Shown: in pieces, positions 55,692-63,653 of the stretch | How positions within the stretch are numbered: the stretch's first letter is position 1 | Layout of the letters: every line of letters starts with the position of its first letter | From: Sphingosinicella humi | Lineage (GTDB): Bacteria; Pseudomonadota; Alphaproteobacteria; Sphingomonadales; Sphingomonadaceae | NCBI RefSeq assembly: GCF_003129465.1 | Contig: NZ_QFFF01000001.1 | Coordinates: forward strand, 868,001 to 932,000 | Direction of reading: 5' to 3' | Length of the DNA stretch: 64,000 bases | The notes under the pieces: generated by a model | Told to the model about the DNA's origin: nothing | The model's input: the letters and a program-made list of their open reading frames with translations, nothing else | Databases searched by the model: none | Position numbers and translations under genes: made by a program

Positions 55692-56426
55692 TCAGGGCAC
55701 CATGTTCGCCTGGATGCTGCCGTCGACGAGTGGCTTTTCGGTCGGGAAGAAGAAGATCCGCGCCCGGCCCGGCGCCACGACGCCGACGCCGATCAGCTTC
55801 GCCACTTCCTCCGGCGGGAGACGAACGTCCAGGATGCTGCCGTCTTCGGCCGTGCCGCTCACCCTCCAAGGCTCGGTTCCGGCCGTGAAATAGCGGGTGC
55901 CGCGATTGACCATGCGCACCTCTACGCCGGGCACATCCCGGCGGACGACCGGACGAACCGACTCAACGACCGGCTGCGGTGTCGTCCCGTCGGGAATGAC
56001 GTTGACCAGAACGTTGAAGTTCACGACGACCTGGACCTGCGACTGCCCGGGCGCGATCTCGACCGGGATCTGGCGGATCTGCATGTAATAGATTTCGGAA
56101 GCCGTCAGCTCGGCTTCGCCGATATATTGGACGCGGAACACCTGCTGCGACTGAGCCGGCACTACGCGTTGCGGCGGGAACACTAGAAATTGTTCGTCCG
56201 CCGGGGTCAGCTCCAGCTCGCCGGCCTCGGAAATGAGGCCGCGGAACATCTGGACTTCCACCGGGAACTCGGTTTGCCCGGGATTGCTGAGCTCGATGCG
56301 GGCGACAGAGCCGCGCCCCATCGGCTTGATCTCGACGATCATCGGCGACACGCGCGCCGCTTGGGCCGCGACCGGCGTCAGGGCGAGCGCGATGGCTCCC
56401 CAGACAAACAGCAACATCCTGAACAT
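55692..56426 (-). CDS. Periplasmic pilus assembly chaperone (PapD family)
   Basis: A 244-residue protein with signal peptide (MLLFVWGAIALALTPVAAQA). The two-domain immunoglobulin-like chaperone fold is seen in ARVSPMIVEIKPMGRGS, ARIELSNPGQTEFPVEVQMF, LVFPPQRVVPAQSQQVFRVQY and SEIYYMQIRQIPV. The G1-strand region and the conserved Arg expected for subunit binding are present in ARVSPMIVE. It caps subunits such as 57114 and hands them to the usher. The gene lies after the terminator at 56505 and is two bases before the usher start. Confidence 0.88.
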   Translation of the reverse strand: MFRMLLFVWGAIALALTPVAAQAARVSPMIVEIKPMGRGSVARIELSNPGQTEFPVEVQMFRGLISEAGELELTPADEQFLVFPPQRVVPAQSQQVFRVQYIGEAELTASEIYYMQIRQIPVEIAPGQSQVQVVVNFNVLVNVIPDGTTPQPVVESVRPVVRRDVPGVEVRMVNRGTRYFTAGTEPWRVSGTAEDGSILDVRLPPEEVAKLIGVGVVAPGRARIFFFPTEKPLVDGSIQANMVP

Positions 56427-56504
56427 TGTCGCCCCCCGGCTCTCGCCGTTACGCTGACTCCCTGAGCCCCACGTTTTGGGCGTCAGGTCTCAATTCGCAG
56501 TTAA

Positions 56505-56533
56505 TGAGAAAGGGGGAAACCGAAGTTCCCCCC
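56505..56533 (-). terminator. Hairpin between pilus subunit and chaperone genes (partial terminator)
   Basis: Read leftward: GGGGGAACTTCGGTTTCCCCC followed by TTTCTC, 28 bases after the subunit stop. The TTCG tetraloop and 7-8-base GC stem make it a likely intrinsic terminator. Such a hairpin after the major-subunit gene would keep the chaperone and usher at lower levels. Confidence 0.65.
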
Positions 56534-56559
56534 TCCCTTTTTCCTGACGAAGGACCGGT

Positions 56560-57114
56560 TTAGACCGGACCGGCGCTGAGGACGGTCACATCGGTATAAG
56601 CACCGGCGACCGGCCGCTTCGCGGTATCGTCACGATCGATCCGAACCTCGAGCAGCGCATTGTTATGGAAGGCACCGGCCGCGTTCACCGAGTCGCCCGC
56701 TTCAAGCCTGGTCCGGAAGTCCAGGACCGGGAAGCTGTTGTCGGTCGCGTCGAGCTTGACCCGATAATGGATGACGTTCGTGAAGTCGTCCGGATCGTTC
56801 TCGGCGAGCGTGGCGCCGGCCGCATTGAGCAGACCGCCATTCTGGGACGAGGCGCCGACCTTCGCGGCATAGTTGCAGCTCACATAGATGTTCTGCGACT
56901 GGGCCTGAGAGCCGTTCTTGAGGAGAAGGGCATTGGCGCCGGCGCCCTCGTTGATGTTGACGGTCGGGAAATTGACCGCGGCCGGTGCCGCGATGCTGCA
57001 CTCCTGGTTAACGGTGCCGCTCACGTTCAGGGCCTGCGAGTCGGTCGGGCCCGCAAACGCCGGAGTGGCAATAAGAGCGGTCGACGCGACGGCGGCGATG
57101 AGAATCTTCTTCAT
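56560..57114 (-). CDS. Major pilus subunit, spore coat U (SCPU) domain
   Basis: A 184-residue exported subunit. The signal peptide is residues 1-21 (MKKILIAAVASTALIATPAFA). The mature part has Cys residues in NQECSIAAPA and VSCNYAAKV, which fit the disulfide of SCPU pilins, and ends in VTVLSAGPV. It is the first gene of the cluster, followed by chaperone, usher and tip in Csu order. Start ATG at 57114 follows gggaaggaatatc. The 538-base region upstream should hold its promoter. Confidence 0.83.
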   Translation of the reverse strand: MKKILIAAVASTALIATPAFAGPTDSQALNVSGTVNQECSIAAPAAVNFPTVNINEGAGANALLLKNGSQAQSQNIYVSCNYAAKVGASSQNGGLLNAAGATLAENDPDDFTNVIHYRVKLDATDNSFPVLDFRTRLEAGDSVNAAGAFHNNALLEVRIDRDDTAKRPVAGAYTDVTVLSAGPV

Positions 57115-57652
57115 GATATTCCTTCCCCATTCTGCTTGAACCGGCGCCGCTTGGTTCCGTCTCCAATGAGAACCGAACGGTGCCGACCTGGGGAAGCGCG
57201 CCCTTTGACTCGCCCCCCGACGGTGATTGAAGGATTAAGATGCTTTGGATGATCCGCACATCCCCCATTTTGGGGAACTGAAAGCGATGCTCGCGTTCGC
57301 TGAGAGCATTTTTTCGTTTGTTTTGATATAGATCGCGAAGGCAACATGGAAACTGCCACGCCTGAAGTAATCAAATTTGGGCATTAAAGTTCTTTCACGT
57401 CCAATTTTGAGACGTTCCTATCTTCCATCGTAAATGAGTTAATCTGCTCTGATACCGGCGCTGCTCGACACTTAGTCTTGCTTGTAAATATCCACCGCCA
57501 CGAAGTGTGCAGTCACTCTCGGTCCCGAATAGCAGCACCTGGGCAGCCCGTGTGATTGACATTACTCATCTTCCAAGATTTCCTTGCAGAAACGGGATGT
57601 TTGGATCGCAGTTTTATTTCGGCCGCGGATCCAGACCGTTAAGAGGGGGATT
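57115..57652. promoter_or_regulatory. AT-richer divergent control region between the pilus operon and the LuxR regulator
   Basis: A 538-base stretch without an acceptable gene, clearly lower in GC than its surroundings (especially 57295-57480). It contains a 13-base palindrome CCCCA-TTT-TGGGG at 57263-57275, about 150 bases upstream of the subunit ATG. Promoters for both the subunit gene and the LuxR gene should be here. No other structure was seen. Confidence 0.5.
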
Positions 57653-58252
57653 ATGGAAGTCGGATGTGGGGAGACGGAGGTGCTGCGGGGCGATGGGCCG
57701 CCGTGGCTGGCGCTACAATGGATCGACGGCGACCCGCTGCCCCGCTGTCTCGTCAACAACGCGCTGGAGCTGGTCTGGGCCAATCCACCAGCGCAGGGTC
57801 ATTTCCTGAAGGGCCGGGACATCGAATGCTATGATGGCGTAATCACTCTCAGTAATCCGGGACGGTTGGCGGCATTTGCCAAGTTCGTGCTCGGCTGCGG
57901 GCGAGAGGTCTCGACGTTCTGCTTACCTCGGGACAATGGCGACGGATTCCTGCTGTTCAGGGCGCGGGAAGTCGGCCGGCACGGCGGGCAACGCTTTTTC
58001 GGAATAGCTTTCCATTCGAGTGAGCCATTAGCCGAATGGCGCTATGCGGACCTCAACATAGCCTTTCAACTCACGCGCAGCGAAATTAAGGTCGTGGAGA
58101 AGTTGGCGGAAGGTCATACGACAGACGAGATCGCCTCCGACATGAGGATATCGATCGCAACCGTCCGATCCCATCTGAAGCATGTCTACGCAAAACTGGA
58201 AGTTACCTCGCGCGAAGGCTTGTTCTCGCGTATTCAACCTTTCCGCCTCTGA
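57653..58252 (+). CDS. LuxR-type transcriptional regulator (HTH only at C-terminus)
   Basis: A 199-residue protein. The C-terminal helix-turn-helix (about 140-195) has LTRSEIKVVEKLAEGHTTDEIASDMRISIATVRSHLKHVYAKL, a typical GerE/LuxR pattern. The N-terminal 130 residues (MEVGCGETEVLRGDG...) have no receiver Asp pattern and no clear autoinducer domain, so the input is unknown. The ATG at 57653 follows gaggggga; an earlier in-frame ATG at 57584 is possible but has no such site. It faces the pilus operon across the shared control region. Confidence 0.86.
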   Translation: MEVGCGETEVLRGDGPPWLALQWIDGDPLPRCLVNNALELVWANPPAQGHFLKGRDIECYDGVITLSNPGRLAAFAKFVLGCGREVSTFCLPRDNGDGFLLFRAREVGRHGGQRFFGIAFHSSEPLAEWRYADLNIAFQLTRSEIKVVEKLAEGHTTDEIASDMRISIATVRSHLKHVYAKLEVTSREGLFSRIQPFRL

Positions 58253-58540
58253 GCGAGTGCCAACAGCGGAGGCACACCGGTCGAACCCAGGCTGCGGCAG
58301 CAGATCCGGACAGGCGGAAGACGGTGGAGCAAGTTTGGAGACAGCCCCGTCCGCTTCCATGCGCCCGTCCGGCACGAATGGGGAAGGAATCCCTAGTCGC
58401 ACGATCATGGTAAATCCTTACGATTTCCCTCACAAGCTGCGGCTATTCGCATTTCCCTCGGTTAGCCCGAAATATCCGCCACCCCGCCGCATGGACGGGT
58501 GTCCTAAACCGGGGCATCCAATCTTCGGCCATGGCGGCAG

Positions 58541-58879
58541 ATGGACCTAGACACTATCCATCCCGCAATGCGCAGGACAATCAAAGAGTCGGAACTTGGG
58601 ACGCTCGTAGAGACGCTGCTTGAGAGCCAGGCCATGATAGCGTCCTACGTCTATATCGAGATGATCAATCGTGGCTTGATGGAGCGATGCGAGGCGGCAG
58701 GGCGGCTTCGAGTCCTCGGAGGAGTGGTCGGCGATGCACGCCAGATGGATGCCCAAATCTCGCGCGACTTGGCGTCGAAGCTGATCGACTATGCGGACGC
58801 GATCGCCGGTGGCGACGAGCCGGCACCGGGCGGCGACGCCAAACCACGATTCAGGCTGATCGAGGGCGGAAGAGCCTGA
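58541..58879 (+). CDS. Hypothetical protein (112 aa)
   Basis: A soluble 112-residue helical protein (TIKESELGTLVETLLESQAMIASYVYIEMINRG, DLASKLIDYADAIAGG). There is no signal, Cys or known motif. No strong ribosome site is seen; gcggcagatgg precedes the ATG at 58541. It runs tail to tail with the DNA-binding protein, stops 8 bases before that gene's end. The region 58253-58540 before it holds nothing I can name. Confidence 0.5.
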   Translation: MDLDTIHPAMRRTIKESELGTLVETLLESQAMIASYVYIEMINRGLMERCEAAGRLRVLGGVVGDARQMDAQISRDLASKLIDYADAIAGGDEPAPGGDAKPRFRLIEGGRA

Positions 58880-58887
58880 CGGAGCCG

Positions 58888-59475
58888 TTAGCCCGGTCGC
58901 CTGCGGGAGTCGGGAAATTCTGGTGCCATCGTGTCGCATTCCTCGACAACGAGAGCCCAACCGCGCCCGCGATGGGATTGTATGAAAGTCCGGCCGCCGC
59001 TGACCAGCTTTAACTTGCGCCGCAAATTCGAGAGGAACACATCGACAATGCGGTCGGCCGGGCGTTCTGCGTCACGATAGAGGTGGGCGAGCAGCCGCTC
59101 CCGAGATACGGGGGCAGGCGCCTCGACCCAGAGCAGCTCCAGCACTAGGGCTTCGGAATCGGTGAGATCCAGCTTGCGTCTGCCGAGACGGAATTCGCGG
59201 TCGACCGCGTTGTACGCCAAGCGTGTCGGGAAGGCGGTGGCGGGGGTCGTATCGGCATTGAGCGCCGCCAGAACGCTGGCGATGAGCTCACCCCGGTGCT
59301 CATTGAGGACCTGGCGCATCCGCCCCGACCGGCCATTGTCGAGAAGCGTGTCGCGAGCGAGCTCCCGGGCCTCATCGAGCGTCCGGCGAGCATCCGCCAT
59401 CGCGGATTCGATTTCATCCAACCGCTTCGCACATTCATCGAGCAGCCCGACGAGTGAGTCTGAAGATAGAGGCAT
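58888..59475 (-). CDS. OmpR/PhoB-type winged-helix DNA-binding protein without receiver domain
   Basis: A 195-residue protein. Residues about 90-185 are an OmpR-type winged helix (FRLGRRKLDLTDSEALVLELLW, SRERLLAHLYRDAERPADRIVDVFLSNLRRKL, FIQSHRGRGWAL). Instead of a receiver domain it has an N-terminal predicted coiled coil (about 10-55, LVGLLDECAKRLDEIESAMADARRTLDEARELARDTL). Regulation by phosphorylation is therefore unlikely. The ATG at 59475 is chosen; the longer frame goes 28 codons up without homology. Its targets are not known. Confidence 0.8.
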   Translation of the reverse strand: MPLSSDSLVGLLDECAKRLDEIESAMADARRTLDEARELARDTLLDNGRSGRMRQVLNEHRGELIASVLAALNADTTPATAFPTRLAYNAVDREFRLGRRKLDLTDSEALVLELLWVEAPAPVSRERLLAHLYRDAERPADRIVDVFLSNLRRKLKLVSGGRTFIQSHRGRGWALVVEECDTMAPEFPDSRRRPG

Positions 59476-59945
59476 ATTGGGCTCCGCTCGCCGATCAGAG
59501 GAGCGTGACCCTATGATTAATGTGTTAATAAAATTCTTAAACTGAGCGACATGTGACACTCATAAATTCTCGACCGATCAATTTCCGGGTCTGACGGGCG
59601 AGCAGCTCTGCAACTGGCTCAGCGCGGCACCGTTGGTCTGATACGGAATCACAGCGGCTGCGGCCTGTCTTAATGTGGTTGACGGGGCGCAGGTCGAGCA
59701 TCCGCTTTCCGGAAGTTTAAGCGCACCCGGAAACGACCGGGAGGGGTGAGTCGCCCTGAAACTTGCATGGCAGGTCACGATGCACTGACTCGGCTCAGCG
59801 TCCGCTTGGCATGTCCGACGTCTGCCTTTGGGGCGCAGAGCGGTCAAAAAAGCCAGCCGAACCGCTGAGCGCTCAGCCCTCGGGAGAATGACCGAGGCGG
59901 GCGGTCTCTTTCGCTCGGAACGCTTCTGTGGGATTGAGCCCAGCC
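59476..59945. other. Intergenic region, 470 bases, without a supported gene
   Basis: AT-rich at 59505-59545 (gattaatgtgttaataaaat), so a promoter for the leftward winged-helix gene is likely there. The rest is GC-rich. A 89-codon open frame at 59578-59847 on the minus strand is rejected. The rightward decarboxylase promoter should be near 59880-59930, but no clear element was seen. Confidence 0.5.
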
Positions 59946-61385
59946 ATGCTTGACGACCTGAAGCTGCAAATCAGCGGCCTGCGCGCCGCGATGGCGGCGC
60001 TGGAGCCCGACGGTGAAAAACGGGAAGAGCTTAGCAGCCGCGCCCTCGCCCATGCGGCGGCCTATCTCGATGAGGTTCCGGACGCTCCGACCAACCGGCC
60101 TTGGGCGGAGGTTTTCTCGCGCCGGCTCGACCCTGAATTCGCCGAAGAAGGGCGCGATGCGGCCGAGGTGTTCGATTATGTCGCGGCCTGCGTTGACCGG
60201 CCCGGCTTCGCGACCACTTCGCCTCGCTTCATGGCCTACATACCCGGCGGCGGGCTGTTCCACTCTGCACTCGGGGACTTCCTCGCCGCGGTATCCAACA
60301 AATATTCCGGCTTTGCCTCGGCCAGTCCCGGCGCGGTGCGCCTGGAGAATGCGACCACGCAGTGGCTGGCGAACGTCATCGGCTATCCCGCAGAGGCAGC
60401 CGGCACCCTGACCTCCGGCGGCAGTATCGCCAACCTGACGGCGGTCGTCGCCGCGCGCGATGCAAAGGATCCTGAAGGCGGAGGCGCCGTTTACGCTACG
60501 CGCTTCGCGCATCATTGCGTCGACAAGGCCCTGCACATTTCCGGTCGGGGAAAATCCCCCAGGCGAATGATAGCGACCGATGAGCGCTACCGGATGTCGG
60601 TCGAAGCGCTCGAGGAGGCGCTGGAGCAGGACCAGGCCGCGGGCATTCGTCCATGGCTCGTTATCGCCTCTGCCGGCACTGTGGATACAGGCGCGGTCGA
60701 CCCGCTCGATAACATCGCCTCCTTGTGCCGCCGCTACGGCGCCTGGTTCCATGTTGACGGCGCCTATGGCGGCCTGTTCGCGCTTTGCGACGACGGCCGG
60801 CGCCTTTTGTCCGGGATCGATCGTGCCGACAGCGTTGCCCTGGATCCGCACAAGACCCTGTTCCTGCCCTACGGGACCGGCGCGGTGCTCGTGCGCGACG
60901 GTCGCCACCTGCTCGAAGCCTTCAGCGCGAGCGCCGAATATATCCGCCCGCTTGGAGACTCCGAAGTGGGGCCCTCCCCCGCCGACTTGTCGCCCGAACT
61001 CACCCGCCACTTTCGGGCGCTGCGCTTATGGCTGCCGCTGCAGATCGCCGGCCTATCCGCGTTCCGGGCGGCCCAGGCGGAAAAGCTGGCGCTTGCCCGC
61101 TATTTTCATGCGCGACTCAAGGAGATCGACAGGTTCGATCCGGGCCCGACTCCCGACCTGTCGGTCGTCGCCTTCCGATATCGTCCGACGAGCGGAGACC
61201 CGGATGACTTCAACGAGCGGTTGCTTCGCCATGTGCAGGAGGAAGGTCGGGTTATGCTGAGCGGCACGCGCATAGACGGCCGGTACACGCTCCGATGCGC
61301 CATTCTCTCCTTCCGCACGCACATCGAGGACGTGGATGAAGCCGTGGCCGCCCTTCTGCGCGGCGCCGCTCGGCTTGAGGGCTGA
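59946..61385 (+). CDS. PLP-dependent decarboxylase (aromatic amino acid/glutamate decarboxylase group II)
   Basis: A 479-residue fold-type I enzyme. PLP-binding Lys303 is in VALDPHKTLFLPYGTG; SGGSIANLTAVVAARD, HHCVDKALHISG and VDGAYGG are group II decarboxylase signatures. It is close to the DDC group, which acts on aromatic amino acids, but the substrate cannot be fixed. The start is ATG 59946 (MLDDLKLQ) since no ribosome site supports the GTG six codons upstream. It has no close operon partner; next gene starts 290 bases downstream. Confidence 0.88.
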   Translation: MLDDLKLQISGLRAAMAALEPDGEKREELSSRALAHAAAYLDEVPDAPTNRPWAEVFSRRLDPEFAEEGRDAAEVFDYVAACVDRPGFATTSPRFMAYIPGGGLFHSALGDFLAAVSNKYSGFASASPGAVRLENATTQWLANVIGYPAEAAGTLTSGGSIANLTAVVAARDAKDPEGGGAVYATRFAHHCVDKALHISGRGKSPRRMIATDERYRMSVEALEEALEQDQAAGIRPWLVIASAGTVDTGAVDPLDNIASLCRRYGAWFHVDGAYGGLFALCDDGRRLLSGIDRADSVALDPHKTLFLPYGTGAVLVRDGRHLLEAFSASAEYIRPLGDSEVGPSPADLSPELTRHFRALRLWLPLQIAGLSAFRAAQAEKLALARYFHARLKEIDRFDPGPTPDLSVVAFRYRPTSGDPDDFNERLLRHVQEEGRVMLSGTRIDGRYTLRCAILSFRTHIEDVDEAVAALLRGAARLEG

Positions 61386-61436
61386 TTGTTAGCGCCGGCC
61401 GCGGGATGCCGGTGATCGCGCTGCTCCGAAGGGTTG

Positions 61437-61460
61437 TATAATAATATCGTGACACGATAT
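61437..61460 (+). promoter_or_regulatory. Promoter -10 box with overlapping palindromic operator
   Basis: TATAAT at 61437-61442 is a perfect -10 consensus. One base later a perfect 17-base palindrome, ATATCGTG-A-CACGATAT (61444-61460), spans the expected transcription start. No good -35 was seen. Repressor control of the gene starting at 61676 is likely. Confidence 0.6.
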
Positions 61461-61675
61461 ATTCATAAGCCGATGTCGCCATGACCTCGGTCTAAGAGGC
61501 GGTCGCTCGATTGAGTTGAAACCGCAGCCTTACCGCAGGATGCCGGTCGCCGCGGACTGAGGCAGGCCCATACCGAGCCCATCCCGGACTGCTCGCACGA
61601 GGGCGGAGCTGCGGACCAGGAAAGTCGGCCTGCCGGACGAAGGTCACTGCCGACACCCTCCACGAGGACGATCGA

Positions 61676-63256
61676 ATGACCGAAAAATGTACAGAATTCG
61701 AAGGGCCGGATTTCACACAAGGTGTACCGCGCGCGACGATCACGGACGGAACAATGCTGCTCGGGCACGTAGGCGACGAACCGCTGCTGCTGGTCGGGCG
61801 CGGCGATGAACTGTTCGCCGTGGGCGCGTCCTGTCCGCATTATGGCGCTCCACTCGGCGATGGGCTGTTGGTCAGCGAGACCGTCCGCTGCCCCTGGCAT
61901 CACGCCTGCTTCAGCCTGCGCACCGGCGAAGTGCTGCGCGCGCCCGCGTTGGACCCGCTGCCATGTTTCCGCGTCGAAGAGGCCGGCGGCGTCGTTCGAG
62001 TTCGCGAAAGGCTGGAGAGGGCGGCACGGCCGCCTCGAGCCGATGCTGGTGCGCCCCTCTCGGTGGTGATCGTTGGCGGCGGCGCCGCCGGATGTGCCGC
62101 GGCCGCGACGCTCCGCAATGAGGGATATTCGGGGCCGGTGACGATGCTGAGCGCTGATGGGTCGCTGCCATGCGACCGGCCCAACCTGTCGAAAGGGTAT
62201 CTGGCCGGAGCCGCATCGGAGGAGTCGAACCTGCTCCGGCCGGCTGAATTCTACCAGGAGAACAGCATAGACGTGCGCCTGAACGCGCGCGTGGCTGCGA
62301 TCAATGTCGAGCGCCGGCGGGTCGAGTTGGTGGACGGCAGTCACCACAGCTTTGGCGCTCTCCTGCTCGCCACCGGCGCCGAACCGGTGCGGCTCGACAT
62401 TCCCGGCTCCCATCAGCCGCACGTCCGCTACCTGCGAACGCTTGCCGACAGCCGTGCGCTCGCCGCCGCCGCCCAGTCGGCGAAGCATGCGGTGGTGATC
62501 GGCGCAAGCTTCATTGGCCTCGAGGTCGCGTCGTCGCTGCGCGCACGCAGCATCGAAGTCGATGTCGTCGGGCTTGAGGCGGTCCCGATGGAAAAGATTC
62601 TCGGGGCACAGGTCGGCACCTTCCTTCGCGCAATGCACGAGGAACATGGCGTGACCTTCCACCTCGGTGCGACGGCGGCCTCGATCGGCGAACACAGCGT
62701 GACGCTCGACAATGGCGAGACGATCGACGCGGATCTGGTTGTAATCGGCATCGGCGTGCGGCCGTCCACTGAGCTGGCGGAGCAGGCAGGCTTGGCGGTC
62801 GACGGCGGCGTCCTCGTCGACGAATGTCTCGAAACGAGCGCCGCCGGCATCTTCGCCGCCGGCGACATCGCGCGCTGGCCTGACCCGCTCACCGGCGAGT
62901 TCATCCGCGTCGAGCATTTCGTCGTGGCGGAGCAGCAGGGCCAGACTGCCGCCCGCAATATCCTTGGCCGCCGCGAACCGTTCGACGCGGTGCCGTTCTT
63001 CTGGACCGAACAATATGATCTCGGCATCGCCTATGTCGGGCATGCGGAAGGCTGGGACGAGGCCGAGATAGACGGCCGCATCGATGATCGAGACTGCTCG
63101 ATCACCTATCGCCGCGACGGCCGCAAGTTGGCGGCCGCGCTGATTCACCGGGATTTGGACGGTCTTCATGCGGAGGTCGAATTCGAAAGGCGTATCGCCG
63201 CAGGCGCGGCCGCCGCTGCGAGTTGTCCGGACGTTCGCAAGCCGGTGACGGCCTGA
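61676..63256 (+). CDS. Rieske-domain and pyridine-nucleotide-disulfide reductase fusion (AIF-like ferredoxin reductase)
   Basis: A 526-residue protein. Residues 20-105 are a Rieske [2Fe-2S] domain with CPHYG (Cys53, His55) and CPWHHACF (Cys72, His75). Residues about 128-510 are the FAD/NAD(P)H-binding reductase: VVIVGGGAAGCAAAATL, HAVVIGASFIGLEVASSL, and AGIFAAGDIARW. This is the architecture of AIFM3-like reductases and of some aromatic dioxygenase reductases. The substrate is unknown. The promoter with operator lies about 215 bases upstream. A DUF488 gene follows after 3 bases. Confidence 0.92.
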   Translation: MTEKCTEFEGPDFTQGVPRATITDGTMLLGHVGDEPLLLVGRGDELFAVGASCPHYGAPLGDGLLVSETVRCPWHHACFSLRTGEVLRAPALDPLPCFRVEEAGGVVRVRERLERAARPPRADAGAPLSVVIVGGGAAGCAAAATLRNEGYSGPVTMLSADGSLPCDRPNLSKGYLAGAASEESNLLRPAEFYQENSIDVRLNARVAAINVERRRVELVDGSHHSFGALLLATGAEPVRLDIPGSHQPHVRYLRTLADSRALAAAAQSAKHAVVIGASFIGLEVASSLRARSIEVDVVGLEAVPMEKILGAQVGTFLRAMHEEHGVTFHLGATAASIGEHSVTLDNGETIDADLVVIGIGVRPSTELAEQAGLAVDGGVLVDECLETSAAGIFAAGDIARWPDPLTGEFIRVEHFVVAEQQGQTAARNILGRREPFDAVPFFWTEQYDLGIAYVGHAEGWDEAEIDGRIDDRDCSITYRRDGRKLAAALIHRDLDGLHAEVEFERRIAAGAAAAASCPDVRKPVTA

Positions 63257-63259
63257 AGC

Positions 63260-63637
63260 ATGGGGAACGGCATAAAAGCGGCTAATATCCGGTTGAAGCG
63301 CGCCTACGAGCCGCCGGCGACAAGCGACGGACGGCGCATATTGGTCGATCGCCTATGGCCGCGCGGGATCAGCAAGGCCGATGCCGCCATAGATCGGTGG
63401 ATGAAGGACATCGCGCCCAGCACGGATCTGCGGGAATGGTTCGGCCACGATGCCGAGCGCTGGCCCGAGTTTCAAAGGCGCTACGCCTTGGAGGTCCGCA
63501 AGCACCGCGAACAGCTCGCAGAGTTGCGTCGCCTCGCCCGGAAAGATCCGCTCACGCTCGTCTATTCGGCGCGCGACGAGGCGCATAACGACGCCGTCGC
63601 GCTGAGGCAGGTCCTCCTCGGCCGATCACCCGCGTGA
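63260..63637 (+). CDS. DUF488 domain protein
   Basis: A 125-residue protein. DUF488 signatures are present: RRILVDRLWPRGISKADAAID, KDIAPSTDLREWFGHD and LVYSARDEAHNDAVAL. Its role is unknown; a stress link is often suggested. It starts 3 bases after the reductase stop, so the two are probably one transcript, followed by the AhpD-like gene 16 bases later. Confidence 0.86.
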   Translation: MGNGIKAANIRLKRAYEPPATSDGRRILVDRLWPRGISKADAAIDRWMKDIAPSTDLREWFGHDAERWPEFQRRYALEVRKHREQLAELRRLARKDPLTLVYSARDEAHNDAVALRQVLLGRSPA

Positions 63638-63653
63638 ACCCAAGGAGATCGCC

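Noticed and set aside
59578-59847. 89-aa minus-strand open frame in the gap before the decarboxylase
   Set aside because: No ribosome site and no recognisable motif; composition is like other chance frames in high-GC DNA.
61463-63169. 568-aa open frame on the minus strand opposite the Rieske reductase
   Set aside because: Antisense to a gene with intact Rieske ligands and FAD motifs; the product has no recognisable domain.
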